Positions 54,030 through 62,404 of a DNA stretch of 64,000 bases are shown here, piece after piece. The first letter of the stretch is position 1, and each line of letters opens with the position of its first letter. The notes below the pieces were generated by a model, which saw nothing but the letters and a program-made list of their open reading frames with translations, was not told the origin of the DNA and made no database searches. The position numbers and the translations under genes are program-made. The stretch spans positions 3,678,001-3,742,000 of the forward strand of contig CP051247.1 of assembly GCA_017795105.1 (NCBI GenBank), in the 5' to 3' direction. Origin of the DNA: Planctomycetaceae bacterium (lineage in GTDB: Bacteria; Planctomycetota; Planctomycetia; Planctomycetales; Planctomycetaceae).

Positions 54030-54731
54030 ATGATCCCGACCATGCAGATTACGATTCAGGATGTTCACAAATCATTCTACCGCGGCGACACCGAAGTCCG
54101 AGTGCTTCGTGGTTTGTCGTGCGAGTTCACGTCGGGATCGTTCAACTTTATCGTGGGGCCGTCGGGCAGTGGAAAAAGCTCGCTGCTCTATCTGATTGGT
54201 GCTCTCGACCAGCCGAGTGCCGGGGAAATCGAAATCGACGGGCGAGCCATTTCGTCCTGGTCGAAAGCGGAAGCCAACCGTTTTCGCGCTCAGGATGTCG
54301 GCTTCATCTTTCAGAGCTTCAACCTGATGTCGAACCTGACCGCCCTCGACAATGTGCTCATCCCCGAGATGCCGAAAGGGGTTTCGGCCGAGAAGCGGAA
54401 GGAAGCCGAGGAGCTGCTGAAACGCGTGGGACTGGCCGACCGGATGACGCATCGTCCGAGCCATCTTTCCGGCGGCGAACAGCAGCGGGTGGCGATCGCC
54501 CGGGCACTGCTCAAGCAGCCTCGACTGATCCTCGCCGACGAACCGACCGGCGAACTCGACAGCGAAACCGGTAAGGAGGTCTTCAGTTATCTTCGCCTGC
54601 TGGCCGAGCAGAATTCGGCGACGGTGATTGTGGTCACGCACGATGAATCGTACATGCAGCCTCAGGATCAGGTGTATCGGATCCGTGATGGAAAGCTACT
54701 GGATCAGACCCAAGTGGAAAGTGTGAAATGA
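54030..54731 (+). CDS. ABC transporter ATP-binding protein (LolD/MacB type)
   Basis: The protein has the short LolD/MacB/FtsE-type cassette with Walker A GPSGSGKSS near 43-51, signature LSGGEQQRVAIARAL near 149, Walker B LILADEPTGELD near 170 and the H-loop VVTHD. Such ATPases act with FtsX-like permeases in lipoprotein sorting or peptide export, but no permease gene is beside it. It overlaps the enoyl-CoA hydratase by four bases (ATGA), so translation is coupled. An ATG 12 bases inside (54042) is an alternative start that fits the family better. Its true partner may lie elsewhere in the genome. Confidence 0.9.
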   Translation: MIPTMQITIQDVHKSFYRGDTEVRVLRGLSCEFTSGSFNFIVGPSGSGKSSLLYLIGALDQPSAGEIEIDGRAISSWSKAEANRFRAQDVGFIFQSFNLMSNLTALDNVLIPEMPKGVSAEKRKEAEELLKRVGLADRMTHRPSHLSGGEQQRVAIARALLKQPRLILADEPTGELDSETGKEVFSYLRLLAEQNSATVIVVTHDESYMQPQDQVYRIRDGKLLDQTQVESVK

Positions 54732-55522
54732 GAGATTCCTCTGCTCCCCAGACAACCGTCGAACTCAACATCGATGGAGCCATTGCCACGCTGACCCTCT
54801 CCGGCCCGAAGGGAATTCAAACCCTGGGAGCGGCTACGCGAAAGGCGATCGTTGAAGCCATCGAGAAACTTGAGCAGAACGACGAAGTTCGCATCGTTGT
54901 TGTTCGCGGCACGGGACGAACGTTTGTCGCCGGAGCCGACATTCAGGAGTTTCGCGGCATCAACGAAACGCAGGCTCGCGAGTTGGTTCAAGATGGTCAG
55001 GCGATGATGGATCGTCTTGCGGAACTTCCGTGCGTGAAGATCGCCGCCATCAACGGGGCCAGCGCCGGCGGGGGATGGGAACTGGCACTGGCCTGCGATT
55101 ATCGGATCGCCGTCGATTCCGCCCGGATCGGCTTGCCCGAAGTTTCATTGGGTCTGCTTCCCTGCTGGGGCGGCACCGTGCGGATGTCGGAGATGTTCGG
55201 CAGCTCGCTGGCTAAGAAGCTGATCCTGCGCGGCGACCTTCTGCCGGCGGACGAAGCATTGCGGCTCGGCCTGATCGATGCGATCTCGACAACGGAAGAA
55301 CTCGATGCCACGCTGGAATCCTGGATTCAACCACTGTTGTCCCGCAGCCCGTTTGCCCAGCGGGAAGCCGCCAAAGTCATTCACCGCGTTTCAGCTCGCC
55401 ATCATCAGACCCAGCTCGGTCTGGCCGATGAGCTCAACGCATTCGTGAAATGCGTCGCCTCCGGTCAGGTTGAAATCGGCGTGCAGGCGTTCCTGGAGAA
55501 GACTACACCCCAGTGGGGTTGA
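54728..55522 (+). CDS. Enoyl-CoA hydratase/isomerase family protein
   Basis: Crotonase-fold enzymes handle CoA thioesters in beta-oxidation or related routes. The oxyanion-hole regions are GRTFVAGADIQEF near 70-82 and NGASAGGGWELALACDYRIA near 115-134, and the second acidic region is LPEVSLGLLPCWGGT near 146-160, with Glu in the PEV motif. The 264-residue length is typical. The gene is coupled to an ABC ATPase by an ATGA overlap, an uncommon pair. No other fatty acid degradation genes are near. The physiological substrate is not predictable. Confidence 0.9.
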   Translation: MRDSSAPQTTVELNIDGAIATLTLSGPKGIQTLGAATRKAIVEAIEKLEQNDEVRIVVVRGTGRTFVAGADIQEFRGINETQARELVQDGQAMMDRLAELPCVKIAAINGASAGGGWELALACDYRIAVDSARIGLPEVSLGLLPCWGGTVRMSEMFGSSLAKKLILRGDLLPADEALRLGLIDAISTTEELDATLESWIQPLLSRSPFAQREAAKVIHRVSARHHQTQLGLADELNAFVKCVASGQVEIGVQAFLEKTTPQWG

Positions 55523-55575
55523 TGAGTGGCACTCTGCTTCAATTCCCAACGATGACACGGGATCGTCGGCACGGA

Positions 55576-55683
55576 AGTTCCCTCGCCCCCTTGGGGGAGA
55601 GGATTAGGTTGAGGGGGAATGCGGGTGACATGCTTCTCGAGCCGTTGATTTCAACACGAAAAATGAACATCGCTGGTTGATCG
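55576..55683. repeat. Long inverted repeat, right copy
   Basis: Inverted partner of 52381-52490. The block order read on the minus strand matches: CGATCAACCAGCGATGTTC, AAGCATGTCACCCGCAT, CCCCCTCAACCTAATCCTCTC and GGGGGCGAGGGAACTT. The two copies flank the sulfotransferase, ABC ATPase and enoyl-CoA hydratase genes. Confidence 0.8.
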
Positions 55684-55687
55684 CCCC

Positions 55688-55732
55688 CTCATCCCCCCTT
55701 CGGGGACCTTCTCCCCCAAGGGGGCGAAGGGA
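55688..55732. repeat. Related GC-rich palindromic repeat
   Basis: CCTCATCCCCCCTTCGGGG followed by CTTCTCCCCCAAGGGGGCGAAGGG shares its last block with the inner part of the long inverted repeat and forms the palindrome CCCCC-AA-GGGGG. It lies between the repeat and the end of the PSCyt gene. Confidence 0.6.
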
Positions 55733-55759
55733 CATTGGGAGACGGATGCAGCCGGACAC

Positions 55760-58700
55760 TCAATCGACGTACAGAAACTCGTTCGAGTTGAGTAGGACGT
55801 GGGCGAGATCGGCGAGGGCTTTCTCGTAGGGATTGCCGCCGGAGGTGCCGCCGCTGCGGAGGGCGTGCTTCTTTCCGGAGGAATCGTCCAGCGACTTCTC
55901 GAATCGCCAGTCCGCGACCATTGCCTCGGGAGTTTCCTCACTGTTCAACAGCAGTTGATCGTCGGTCAGCACGCGGGGGGTGATCCGGACCTGATCGATC
56001 AACCCGTCCCAGCGATGGCGAGTCGAACCGTGCCGCCCGCCGACGATGGTCGGGAGTTGGGGCGACGTGAACCCGCTGACGACCTGATGTTTGACGCGGG
56101 CCGTCTGCAGCGGTGTGTTGTCCGACAGCTCCTGTACGGTGAACGTGACGCCCGCCTCGCCGGTTTCGTTCAGCTTCACGCGAACCGCCACGTAGTACGG
56201 CGTCTCCAGATCGAGATGCAGATCAGACGCGATCACTTCGTACTTGTTCGCTCCAGCCGTGTTCTTACCGACCAGTTGCAGAATGAGATTTCGCGGCTGG
56301 TAGGCGGACTTTTTGCTGGTGACGCCGAGTGCGTAACCGGGGCTCTTCGCATTGTTGTCCCACTGTGAGACGATCGTGTTCACCGTCGCATCATCGTAGA
56401 GTGAGTTCAGCAGGACGATCGCTTCGATCGTGAACTCCTCGGCGTTGTCGAGCAATCCAGCCGAGATCATCGGCGGAGAGACTTTCGCATTGCGATCCAG
56501 TTCAATCGCCTGGCCGGAACGGGCCGGCATCTCGGTGTATGTCCACGGGCCGATCGTCTCCGCTTCGGCTGCTTCCCGGGCTTCCGTCAGAACCGCTTCC
56601 AGGAAGCCCGTCGCTCCGTCCAGTTCCTGAGGTTCCGGCGAACGCTTCAGAATTCTGCGATAGAGCGACTCCACGGGTGTAGAGAGGTCGTCCGGCCTGG
56701 ATTCACTGGCAACCGCACGAGCCAGTTTCGCGGACCGATCGAGCGCCCAGCTGCCGTTCATCAACAGGAGCGCCTGGGTGGCGGTCGTGGTCCGGTTGCG
56801 ATCGGAGACGCTGGACGTGCCGCGAGGGGCATCGAAGGCGCTGAAGAGTTCTTCCTGTTTATTGCGAACGATTCGTGTGTAAATCGATCGGCGGGTCGAG
56901 GTCGATGTGACCGACGGGCCGCCAGAAGCGTCGCTCAGTTCACCAGTTGCGTGCAGCACCGCGTCCCGCATTTGATCCGCATTCAGGCGGAAGCGATTCG
57001 CCCGCCAGAGCAGCGAGTTCTGCGGATCAACCAGCATCGCCCGGCTCGATGCGAGCGGGTTGTCCTGCAGGAAACTCGACTGACGATAGGTCGCCGAGAG
57101 CAGCATCATCCGATGCAGCGGCTTCATCTTCCAGCCCCCTTCGACAAACCGCAGCGCGAGCCAGTCGAGGAGTTCGGGATGGGTCGGCGGTTCGCCCAGT
57201 CTTCCGAAGTCGCTGGCCGAAGAGACGAGGCCCCGGCCGAAGTGGCGTTGCCACAATCGGTTAACCATCACACGTGCGGTCAGCGGGTGCCCGGGCTGAG
57301 TGAGCCAGTTTGCGAGGGCGGCTCGGCGGCCAGTTGTTTCTTCGGTGGGTGTCGGGAGAATTGCTGGCGTGCGTGTCGCGAGCACTTCGATGAAATGCGG
57401 CTCGACAGCCGTTTCCTTGACGCGGGTTTTCAAGATCGTCGGCGGGGCCTGCTGGCCGACATCGGTGACCGTCGGGGCGACCGGAGGCGACTTGGGTTTC
57501 AGGTCATCGAACTTCGCGAGCTCCTCCTGCAGAGCCTGCCATTGCTCGAGTTTTTCTCCTTTCAGTCGCGACTTGAAACCGGCCTGCTTTTCAAGCACCT
57601 GTCGGTTGGCCAGTTCGGCCAGCTGGTGCTCGAGCGGCTCCCGATCTTCAATCGGTTTCCGCATCATGGTCTGGATGTCGTCGGGGAACTTGTTGATCGA
57701 ACCGTTCGCCAGCGAGGTCTTGATGGGCGCTTCGATCTCGGCAATCTTCTCGCGGATCTCTCTCGTTGCTTCTTCCCACTGTTGTTTCTGCTGCCGATAA
57801 GCTGTCAGATCATCCTGTTCCAGCAACGGCTCGTCATCCCGCCAGAGAATCGGGGAGAGGAAAGCCTGCAGTCCGTAATAGTCGCTCTGCAGCAGTGGAT
57901 CGAACTTGTGATTGTGGCAGCGAGCACAGCCCATCCCGAGACCGAGAAAGACATCGCTGGTGACGTCCGTCATCTCATTGAGAATGTCCTGCCAGTGCGT
58001 GCGGACATCCCGCTGGTTGTACTCGTAGACGCCGAGGCGGAGGAAGCCGGTGGCGATCAGACTGTCCGGATCATCCGGGTAGAGTTCATCGCCGGCGAGC
58101 TGTTCGCGAATGAACTGATCGTACGGTTTGTCTTTATTGAGAGCATCGATGACGTAATCGCGGTATTGCCAGGCATTTCGCCGGTAGGCATCCTGACGAT
58201 AGCCATCCGACTCGGCATACCGCACAAGATCGAGCCACTGGCGGGCGGAGTGCTCCCCGAAGCGGGGATCATCGAGCAGTTGATCGACCAGCTTTTCGTA
58301 GGCTTTGGGATCTTCGCTGCTGACGAACGCTTCGATCTCCTCCGCTGTCGGCGGCAGGCCGATCGTATCGAAATAAAGGCGGCGGATGAGATCCCGTTTC
58401 GAAGCCGGGCTCGCCGGAACGAGTTCGGCCTGTTCCAGACCGGCGAGGATGTAGCGATCGATTTCATTCACGCCCCAGTCGGTATCATTCACTTTCGGCG
58501 GCGTCGAGTCCTGCATCGGGCGGAAGGCCCACCAGTTGCGGTCTTCTTCGGTGATGGTCGCGCTGCTCTGGATGACTTCGCCGTTCGCATCGTCCGGCCA
58601 GATGGCTCCGGCGGCGATCCATTTCTCCAGCAACTCGATTTTATCGTCCGGCAACTGACCATCCGGCGGCATCTCATACGATTCATACCGGACCGCTTCG

Positions 58701-58975
58701 AGCAGCAGACTTTCGTCCGGCTTGTGCGGAATGATCGATGGTCCCGATTCGCCCCCCACTGTGATCGCACCCTGCTTGAGATCGAGGCGAAGTTCTCCCT
58801 TCTGCTTGTCCGGACCGTGACAGGAAACGCAGTGCTCGACGAGCAACGGGCGAATATGCGTTTCGAAGTACTTGACCTGTTCGAGCGGCAGATCTTCGGC
58901 GTACAGCGACGCGCCGCTGACGGCGGTCAACACAAAGCACAGACTCATCAGGCAGACACGAAGCAGCGTCGACAT
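55760..58975 (-). CDS. Secreted PSCyt1 / PSCyt2 / PSD1 cytochrome c protein with inserted LamG-like domain
   Basis: This planctomycete-specific family (DUF1549/DUF1553) carries a cytochrome c at the N-terminus. The signal peptide (LLRVCLMSLCFVLTAV) is followed by the heme motif CVSCH near residues 49-53 (PSCyt1). PSCyt2 (DUF1549) lies at about 140-360, with GLPPTAEEIEAF and DYVIDALNKDKPYDQFIREQL. PSD1 (DUF1553) lies at about 600-810, with LTARVMVNRLWQRHFGRG and RRALANWL. A concanavalin-like LamG domain is inserted at about 820-1035. The ATG at 58975 (second codon of the ORF) follows GAGGT. A DUF1501 gene usually sits next to this gene in other planctomycetes and is missing here. The protein probably oxidises sulfated or complex carbohydrates in the periplasm; that is an inference. 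Confidence 0.9.
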   Translation of the reverse strand: MSTLLRVCLMSLCFVLTAVSGASLYAEDLPLEQVKYFETHIRPLLVEHCVSCHGPDKQKGELRLDLKQGAITVGGESGPSIIPHKPDESLLLEAVRYESYEMPPDGQLPDDKIELLEKWIAAGAIWPDDANGEVIQSSATITEEDRNWWAFRPMQDSTPPKVNDTDWGVNEIDRYILAGLEQAELVPASPASKRDLIRRLYFDTIGLPPTAEEIEAFVSSEDPKAYEKLVDQLLDDPRFGEHSARQWLDLVRYAESDGYRQDAYRRNAWQYRDYVIDALNKDKPYDQFIREQLAGDELYPDDPDSLIATGFLRLGVYEYNQRDVRTHWQDILNEMTDVTSDVFLGLGMGCARCHNHKFDPLLQSDYYGLQAFLSPILWRDDEPLLEQDDLTAYRQQKQQWEEATREIREKIAEIEAPIKTSLANGSINKFPDDIQTMMRKPIEDREPLEHQLAELANRQVLEKQAGFKSRLKGEKLEQWQALQEELAKFDDLKPKSPPVAPTVTDVGQQAPPTILKTRVKETAVEPHFIEVLATRTPAILPTPTEETTGRRAALANWLTQPGHPLTARVMVNRLWQRHFGRGLVSSASDFGRLGEPPTHPELLDWLALRFVEGGWKMKPLHRMMLLSATYRQSSFLQDNPLASSRAMLVDPQNSLLWRANRFRLNADQMRDAVLHATGELSDASGGPSVTSTSTRRSIYTRIVRNKQEELFSAFDAPRGTSSVSDRNRTTTATQALLLMNGSWALDRSAKLARAVASESRPDDLSTPVESLYRRILKRSPEPQELDGATGFLEAVLTEAREAAEAETIGPWTYTEMPARSGQAIELDRNAKVSPPMISAGLLDNAEEFTIEAIVLLNSLYDDATVNTIVSQWDNNAKSPGYALGVTSKKSAYQPRNLILQLVGKNTAGANKYEVIASDLHLDLETPYYVAVRVKLNETGEAGVTFTVQELSDNTPLQTARVKHQVVSGFTSPQLPTIVGGRHGSTRHRWDGLIDQVRITPRVLTDDQLLLNSEETPEAMVADWRFEKSLDDSSGKKHALRSGGTSGGNPYEKALADLAHVLLNSNEFLYVD

Positions 58976-59121
58976 CAACGACCTCGAAGACTCGGCAGGC
59001 GGGACGATGCGGGAGAGGCTGACTCTTTCACGGGGCCTGAAAGAATCAACGATGGCTGATGCCGAGTATCCGCAATCGAACCGCGAAAAACAAGACGGAC
59101 TGTGAAGCTTCCTCCGCGCAT

Positions 59122-59157
59122 AAGAAAAGCCCCGACGGTTTGATCCGACGGGGCTTC
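59122..59157 (-). terminator. Terminator after the Gly/Tyr-rich protein gene
   Basis: AAGCCCCGACGG and CCGACGGGGCTT pair with one mismatch around TTTGAT. Read leftward, the stem is followed by TTTTCTTA. It lies 29 bases past the stop codon of the gene at 59186. Confidence 0.7.
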
Positions 59158-59185
59158 TTGTTCTTATCGAACACGATCCGATGTT

Positions 59186-59938
59186 TTACCAGGGAATGTT
59201 CGTGTCGCGGTTGTAACCGGCGAAGCCCGGGTGGTACCAGGGGCGACGGTAGCTGTAGTACGGGAAGCGGAAGTGCCCGTAGTCGCTGTTCCGGTAGTAG
59301 CCCGGACCGAAGTGATACTGATACGGGGCGCCGCCTGCTCCGCCTGCGGCACCGGCTCCACCGCCATAGTTGGCGTAGCCCGGATTGTAGTTGTAACCAG
59401 CAGTTCCGGCGTATCCGCCTCCGTAAGCCGCATCGTAACCACCGGCGTATCCATAGTTCCCGGCATAGGCACCTGCACCGGCATAACCGTAGTTATTGCC
59501 GCCGGTGTAGCCGTAAGCTCCGCCCATGTTGCCGCCCATGCCGCGGGGACCGTTCCCGGCCAGCGGGCCGCGAGGTGGAGCGTTAGGAACCGAGTTGAAG
59601 AAGGGCGAACCGGGACGCTGATCGTATCCACCCGGCTGCCAGTAGCCGCGATAGTGATTCAGCTGATCGGCTCCGACCATCAGCGGTCGCTCGAACATGT
59701 GAGGCTGTGGGAAGTAATACGGTTCCTGATCTTCGTCATCGATGGCCTGATCGACGCCCTCGAACTCACCTTCCTGCAGGCGAGAAGGAGCATCGGGATC
59801 GGGATCGACCTGAGGCGGCACCCGATTGCCGGAGTCGTCGTAATTGGTGTCATCGTCCATGGTCAGAAACTGAGCCTGCGAGGTGCCGGCGGAAACCGAC
59901 AGGCAGAGAGCAAGGACCGTGAAAATGCGGATCATCAT
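59186..59938 (-). CDS. Secreted Gly/Tyr/Ala-rich low-complexity protein
   Basis: The 250-residue protein starts with a signal peptide (RIFTVLALCLSVSAG, cleavage near SQA-Q) and GAGG lies upstream. After an acidic linker (about 25-65) with YYFPQPHMFERP, residues 120-215 are an extended Gly/Ala/Tyr/Asn-rich repeat, with motifs such as YGYAGAGAYAGNYGYAGGY and GGAGAAGGAGG. The C-terminal end (about 215-250) is aromatic and basic (FRFPYYSYRRPWYHPGF). Such composition suggests a surface or matrix protein, perhaps of the cell wall or a filament, and it is not an enzyme. A second low-complexity secreted protein lies 348 bases away on the other strand. The family is not recognised. Confidence 0.75.
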   Translation of the reverse strand: MMIRIFTVLALCLSVSAGTSQAQFLTMDDDTNYDDSGNRVPPQVDPDPDAPSRLQEGEFEGVDQAIDDEDQEPYYFPQPHMFERPLMVGADQLNHYRGYWQPGGYDQRPGSPFFNSVPNAPPRGPLAGNGPRGMGGNMGGAYGYTGGNNYGYAGAGAYAGNYGYAGGYDAAYGGGYAGTAGYNYNPGYANYGGGAGAAGGAGGAPYQYHFGPGYYRNSDYGHFRFPYYSYRRPWYHPGFAGYNRDTNIPW

Positions 59939-60286
59939 GAATACGCCTCGGGTTGTTTGTCAGAACAGAAGAGAGTCCGCCGGGCAGACTTTCGGACTTT
60001 TTGACAAATCTACACCGTAGACTGGAGGACCACTGAAATTTCCGGAGACGGCGGAACAATTAATTCAATCCCCAGGCCAGGATATCGCCTTTGTTGAGAA
60101 ATCCTGTCGAAATCGTCTTGAGGATGTGATGCAAAATTCCGATTTGGTAAGTGGGGATTGCTGCCTTTTCGCAACAGCGGAGTGCGCGCTTCGTGAATCA
60201 CACGGGGGTATACAAGGCAACATCTGCCCGGAAGGTCGCAGTCGGGGCTGCGAGACAGGGGTCTGTGAGTTAACAGGGACGATCAC
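59939..60286. other. Divergent region between two low-complexity secreted protein genes
   Basis: No gene is seen. AATTAATTCAATC near 60058 and other AT-rich strings suggest promoters; a TTGACA at 60002-60007 has no matching -10 box. AGGGA before 60287 is the ribosome-binding site of the next gene. Confidence 0.5.
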
Positions 60287-61012
60287 ATGTTGCTTCGAAA
60301 ACTTCCTCAAGCCATGCTGGCGATTCTGCTGCTGACTGGCAGTCTCCAGGCTCAGGAGCTTGAAATCTACGATTCTGAAGGGTTCTCCGGTGGCTACGCC
60401 GAAGGAGTCTATGGTCCAATCGGCTCGGAACGGCTTTATCCGTACGACCAGCAGGACCCCTGGCTGCACGGTTACATCCAGTACATGCCTTTCTACGGGG
60501 CCTATAAGCATTTCCGCCCGTACAACTACAAGCATGTGATGCCTCAGGCTCAGACCGCTTCGGGCTGGGGAATGTCGCCGAAGATGCCGTACTCTCAGCA
60601 GTACTGGCACCGGTATCACGCTCGGGCCACGATGAGCAACGGAGCGTCGAATGCTCAGGAAGCTCTGCTTCAGTACCCGCAGCCGAAACTGTTCAAGCGA
60701 CGTGTGGAAAAAAACCGGGCTCCGCAGGATCCGAATCCACTCAACTACTACCCGGAATATCCGCCTCGCCCTTACCAGCAGGAACTGGCTCCGCCGCCGG
60801 AAGCCTATGAACCGCCACAGAACAACGGCTTTCTGCCGTATCCGTCACCGCCGCAGCAGCCGCAGTTGAATGCGGATCCCTATACCGGGGTTTCTTATCA
60901 GAACGCCCCTCAGCAGCAGCCGTACTATGGACAGCCTCAGTACGGAACCCCGGCTCCGCAGTCTGCCCCGCAGCAGCACTACGGTCAGCAGCCGATGCTG
61001 ATGGCTCCGTAA
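60287..61012 (+). CDS. Secreted Pro/Gln/Tyr-rich low-complexity protein
   Basis: The 241-residue protein starts with a signal peptide (LRKLPQAMLAILLLTGS, cleavage near LQA-Q) and AGGGA is in the right place. The mature part is rich in Tyr, Pro, Gln and Met. Residues about 30-110 (YGPIGSERLYPYDQQDPW and YIQYMPFYGAYKHFRPYNYKHV) may be a small domain; residues about 140-241 are low-complexity Pro/Gln/Tyr, with YPEYPPRPYQQ and PQQQPYYGQPQYG. It should be outside the cytoplasm. The stop region at 60995-61013 is tandemly duplicated at 61015-61033. No family is recognised. It is opposite in strand to the Gly/Tyr-rich gene. Confidence 0.7.
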   Translation: MLLRKLPQAMLAILLLTGSLQAQELEIYDSEGFSGGYAEGVYGPIGSERLYPYDQQDPWLHGYIQYMPFYGAYKHFRPYNYKHVMPQAQTASGWGMSPKMPYSQQYWHRYHARATMSNGASNAQEALLQYPQPKLFKRRVEKNRAPQDPNPLNYYPEYPPRPYQQELAPPPEAYEPPQNNGFLPYPSPPQQPQLNADPYTGVSYQNAPQQQPYYGQPQYGTPAPQSAPQQHYGQQPMLMAP

Positions 61013-61033
61013 GAATGCTGACGGCTCCGTAAG
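60995..61033. repeat. Short tandem duplication over a stop codon
   Basis: ATGCTGATGGCTCCGTAAG (60995-61013) recurs as ATGCTGACGGCTCCGTAAG at 61015-61033, a period of 20 bases with one change. The first copy holds the stop codon of the Pro/Gln/Tyr-rich gene. Confidence 0.8.
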
Positions 61034-61061
61034 TAAGCCAGAGACAAACCGTTGACTCACG

Positions 61062-61088
61062 AAACCGGGCTTCAGGTCCGGTTTTTTT
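61062..61088 (+). terminator. Terminator after the Pro/Gln/Tyr-rich gene
   Basis: AAACCGG-GCTTCAGGT-CCGGTTTTTTT, with a seven-base-pair stem and a seven-T run. It lies 50 bases past the stop codon. Confidence 0.75.
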
Positions 61089-61259
61089 ACGCGCTGACTG
61101 TTCTCTGCTCTGGTCTGCAACGCTTTCACGGACCAAACGGTTCTGATAGGTTAACGCCGTACGTCTGGTACTCCTTCATCTGCAGGCACGGCCGATCACG
61201 CTCCGTGTGCTTTTGCCGTTCCATCGCTCAGGAACCTCTACGAAAGTCGATCGAACCCC

Positions 61260-62045
61260 ATGGATCTCTCAGGTAAGAATATCCTCGTTACGGGCGGGTC
61301 TCGTGGTATCGGGCGAGGCTGTGCCCTCGAGCTGGCCAAAGCGGGCGCCAACGTCGCGGTGAACTATCACTCCAGCTCCGAGGCAGCCGCGGAGGTCGTC
61401 AAAGAGATCGAGTCGCTGGGACAGAAGGGGCTGGCGCTGCAGGCCGATGTGTCGAATCAGGAGTCGGTCGAGCAGATGGTCGCTCGGGTCGCCGAGGCAT
61501 GGGGCTCTCTCAACGGCTACGTCTCGAATGCGGTCTACAGTGATCGCGAGAAGATGGTCGATGCCGACATGGACGGGTTCCGCCGCACAGTTGATGTCAG
61601 CATGTGGGGGGCGTTCTACGGGGTTCGAGCAGCCTCTCAGCAGATGATCAAACAGAAGTCCGGCGGAGCGATTACCGTGGTCAGTTCTCCGCATTCGGTC
61701 ATCCCCTTCCCGGGGGCCATGGCCTATAACATGGCAAAGGCAGCCATTGACCAGATGGCTCGGACGGCGGCGATCGAACTGGCCGAACACAAGATCCGTG
61801 TCAACATCATGCACCCCGGCTGGATCGATACCCCAGGCGAACGGAAGTTCTTTTCCGAAGAAGAGCTGGCCGCCGGAGCAGGCAACATCCCCTGGAACCG
61901 ACTCGGGACCCCGGAAGAGATCGGTCGTGCCATCGCCTTCACCTTGAGCCCCGATGCCGATTACATGACAGGCTCCACCCTGCTGATGGATGGCGGAATA
62001 TCGCTGCCGTGGTGGGCCGCGATGCGTCAGAAAGTAGAAGAGTAA
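61260..62045 (+). CDS. Short-chain dehydrogenase/reductase (SDR)
   Basis: The enzyme is an NAD(P)-dependent oxidoreductase with a Rossmann fold. The dinucleotide-binding motif is TGGSRGIG at 11-18. The usual NNAG motif is changed to SNAV around residue 90. Catalytic Ser (near 142-143), Tyr156 and Lys160 are in ITVVSS and AYNMAKAA. The rest (IRVNIMHPGWIDTP and MTGSTLLMDGG) fits the classical FabG-like subfamily. The length of 261 is normal. Its stop codon overlaps the start of the next gene (TAATG). The substrate is not predictable; an upstream ribosome-binding site was not clear. Confidence 0.92.
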   Translation: MDLSGKNILVTGGSRGIGRGCALELAKAGANVAVNYHSSSEAAAEVVKEIESLGQKGLALQADVSNQESVEQMVARVAEAWGSLNGYVSNAVYSDREKMVDADMDGFRRTVDVSMWGAFYGVRAASQQMIKQKSGGAITVVSSPHSVIPFPGAMAYNMAKAAIDQMARTAAIELAEHKIRVNIMHPGWIDTPGERKFFSEEELAAGAGNIPWNRLGTPEEIGRAIAFTLSPDADYMTGSTLLMDGGISLPWWAAMRQKVEE

Positions 62046-62404
62046 TGGAAGAGAGTTACCCGCCCGCGCAATCCGCCACCCGGAAGACATGCGCGCAGAT
62101 TATGGCTGGTCGGACCTGGGAGCGGATGCCGGGGCGTGAGATCCGCTGGCACGCGCCTCAGAATCAGGAAGAGCCGGTCGAGGAGTTTCTGTCAGAAGCG
62201 GGCCCGATCAATGAATTCCACAGTGTCGATCAGAACCATCGGATTCAGATCATCAAATGTGCCGACGGCGGCGTCATCTCTTACGAGGTTCGTCCGGGCC
62301 GCTGGCTGCACACGTTGCAGCCGATCGCCGCGTTTCGGAATCGAATTTTTGAGATGAATCTGATGCCTGTCGAGGAACTCGGGACATTCCTCGAAACTGA
62401 TTAA
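62045..62404 (+). CDS. Small hypothetical protein coupled to the SDR
   Basis: The 119-residue protein starts at an ATG that overlaps the stop of the SDR (TAATG), so it should be co-translated. It has no signal peptide or transmembrane helix. The visible features are a Cys near residue 12, an acidic stretch around EEPVEEFLSEAGPINEF, a beta-like core (HRIQIIKCADGGVISYEVRPG) and a helical C-terminus (AAFRNRIFEMNLMPVEEL). I do not recognise a family. The link to the SDR suggests a shared role, perhaps a small partner protein, but the sequence does not say which. Confidence 0.7.
   Translation: MEESYPPAQSATRKTCAQIMAGRTWERMPGREIRWHAPQNQEEPVEEFLSEAGPINEFHSVDQNHRIQIIKCADGGVISYEVRPGRWLHTLQPIAAFRNRIFEMNLMPVEELGTFLETD

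Noticed and set aside
56951..59059. 702-codon open frame on the + strand across the PSCyt gene
   Set aside because: Antisense to a gene with heme and DUF1549/1553 signatures; no signature of its own.
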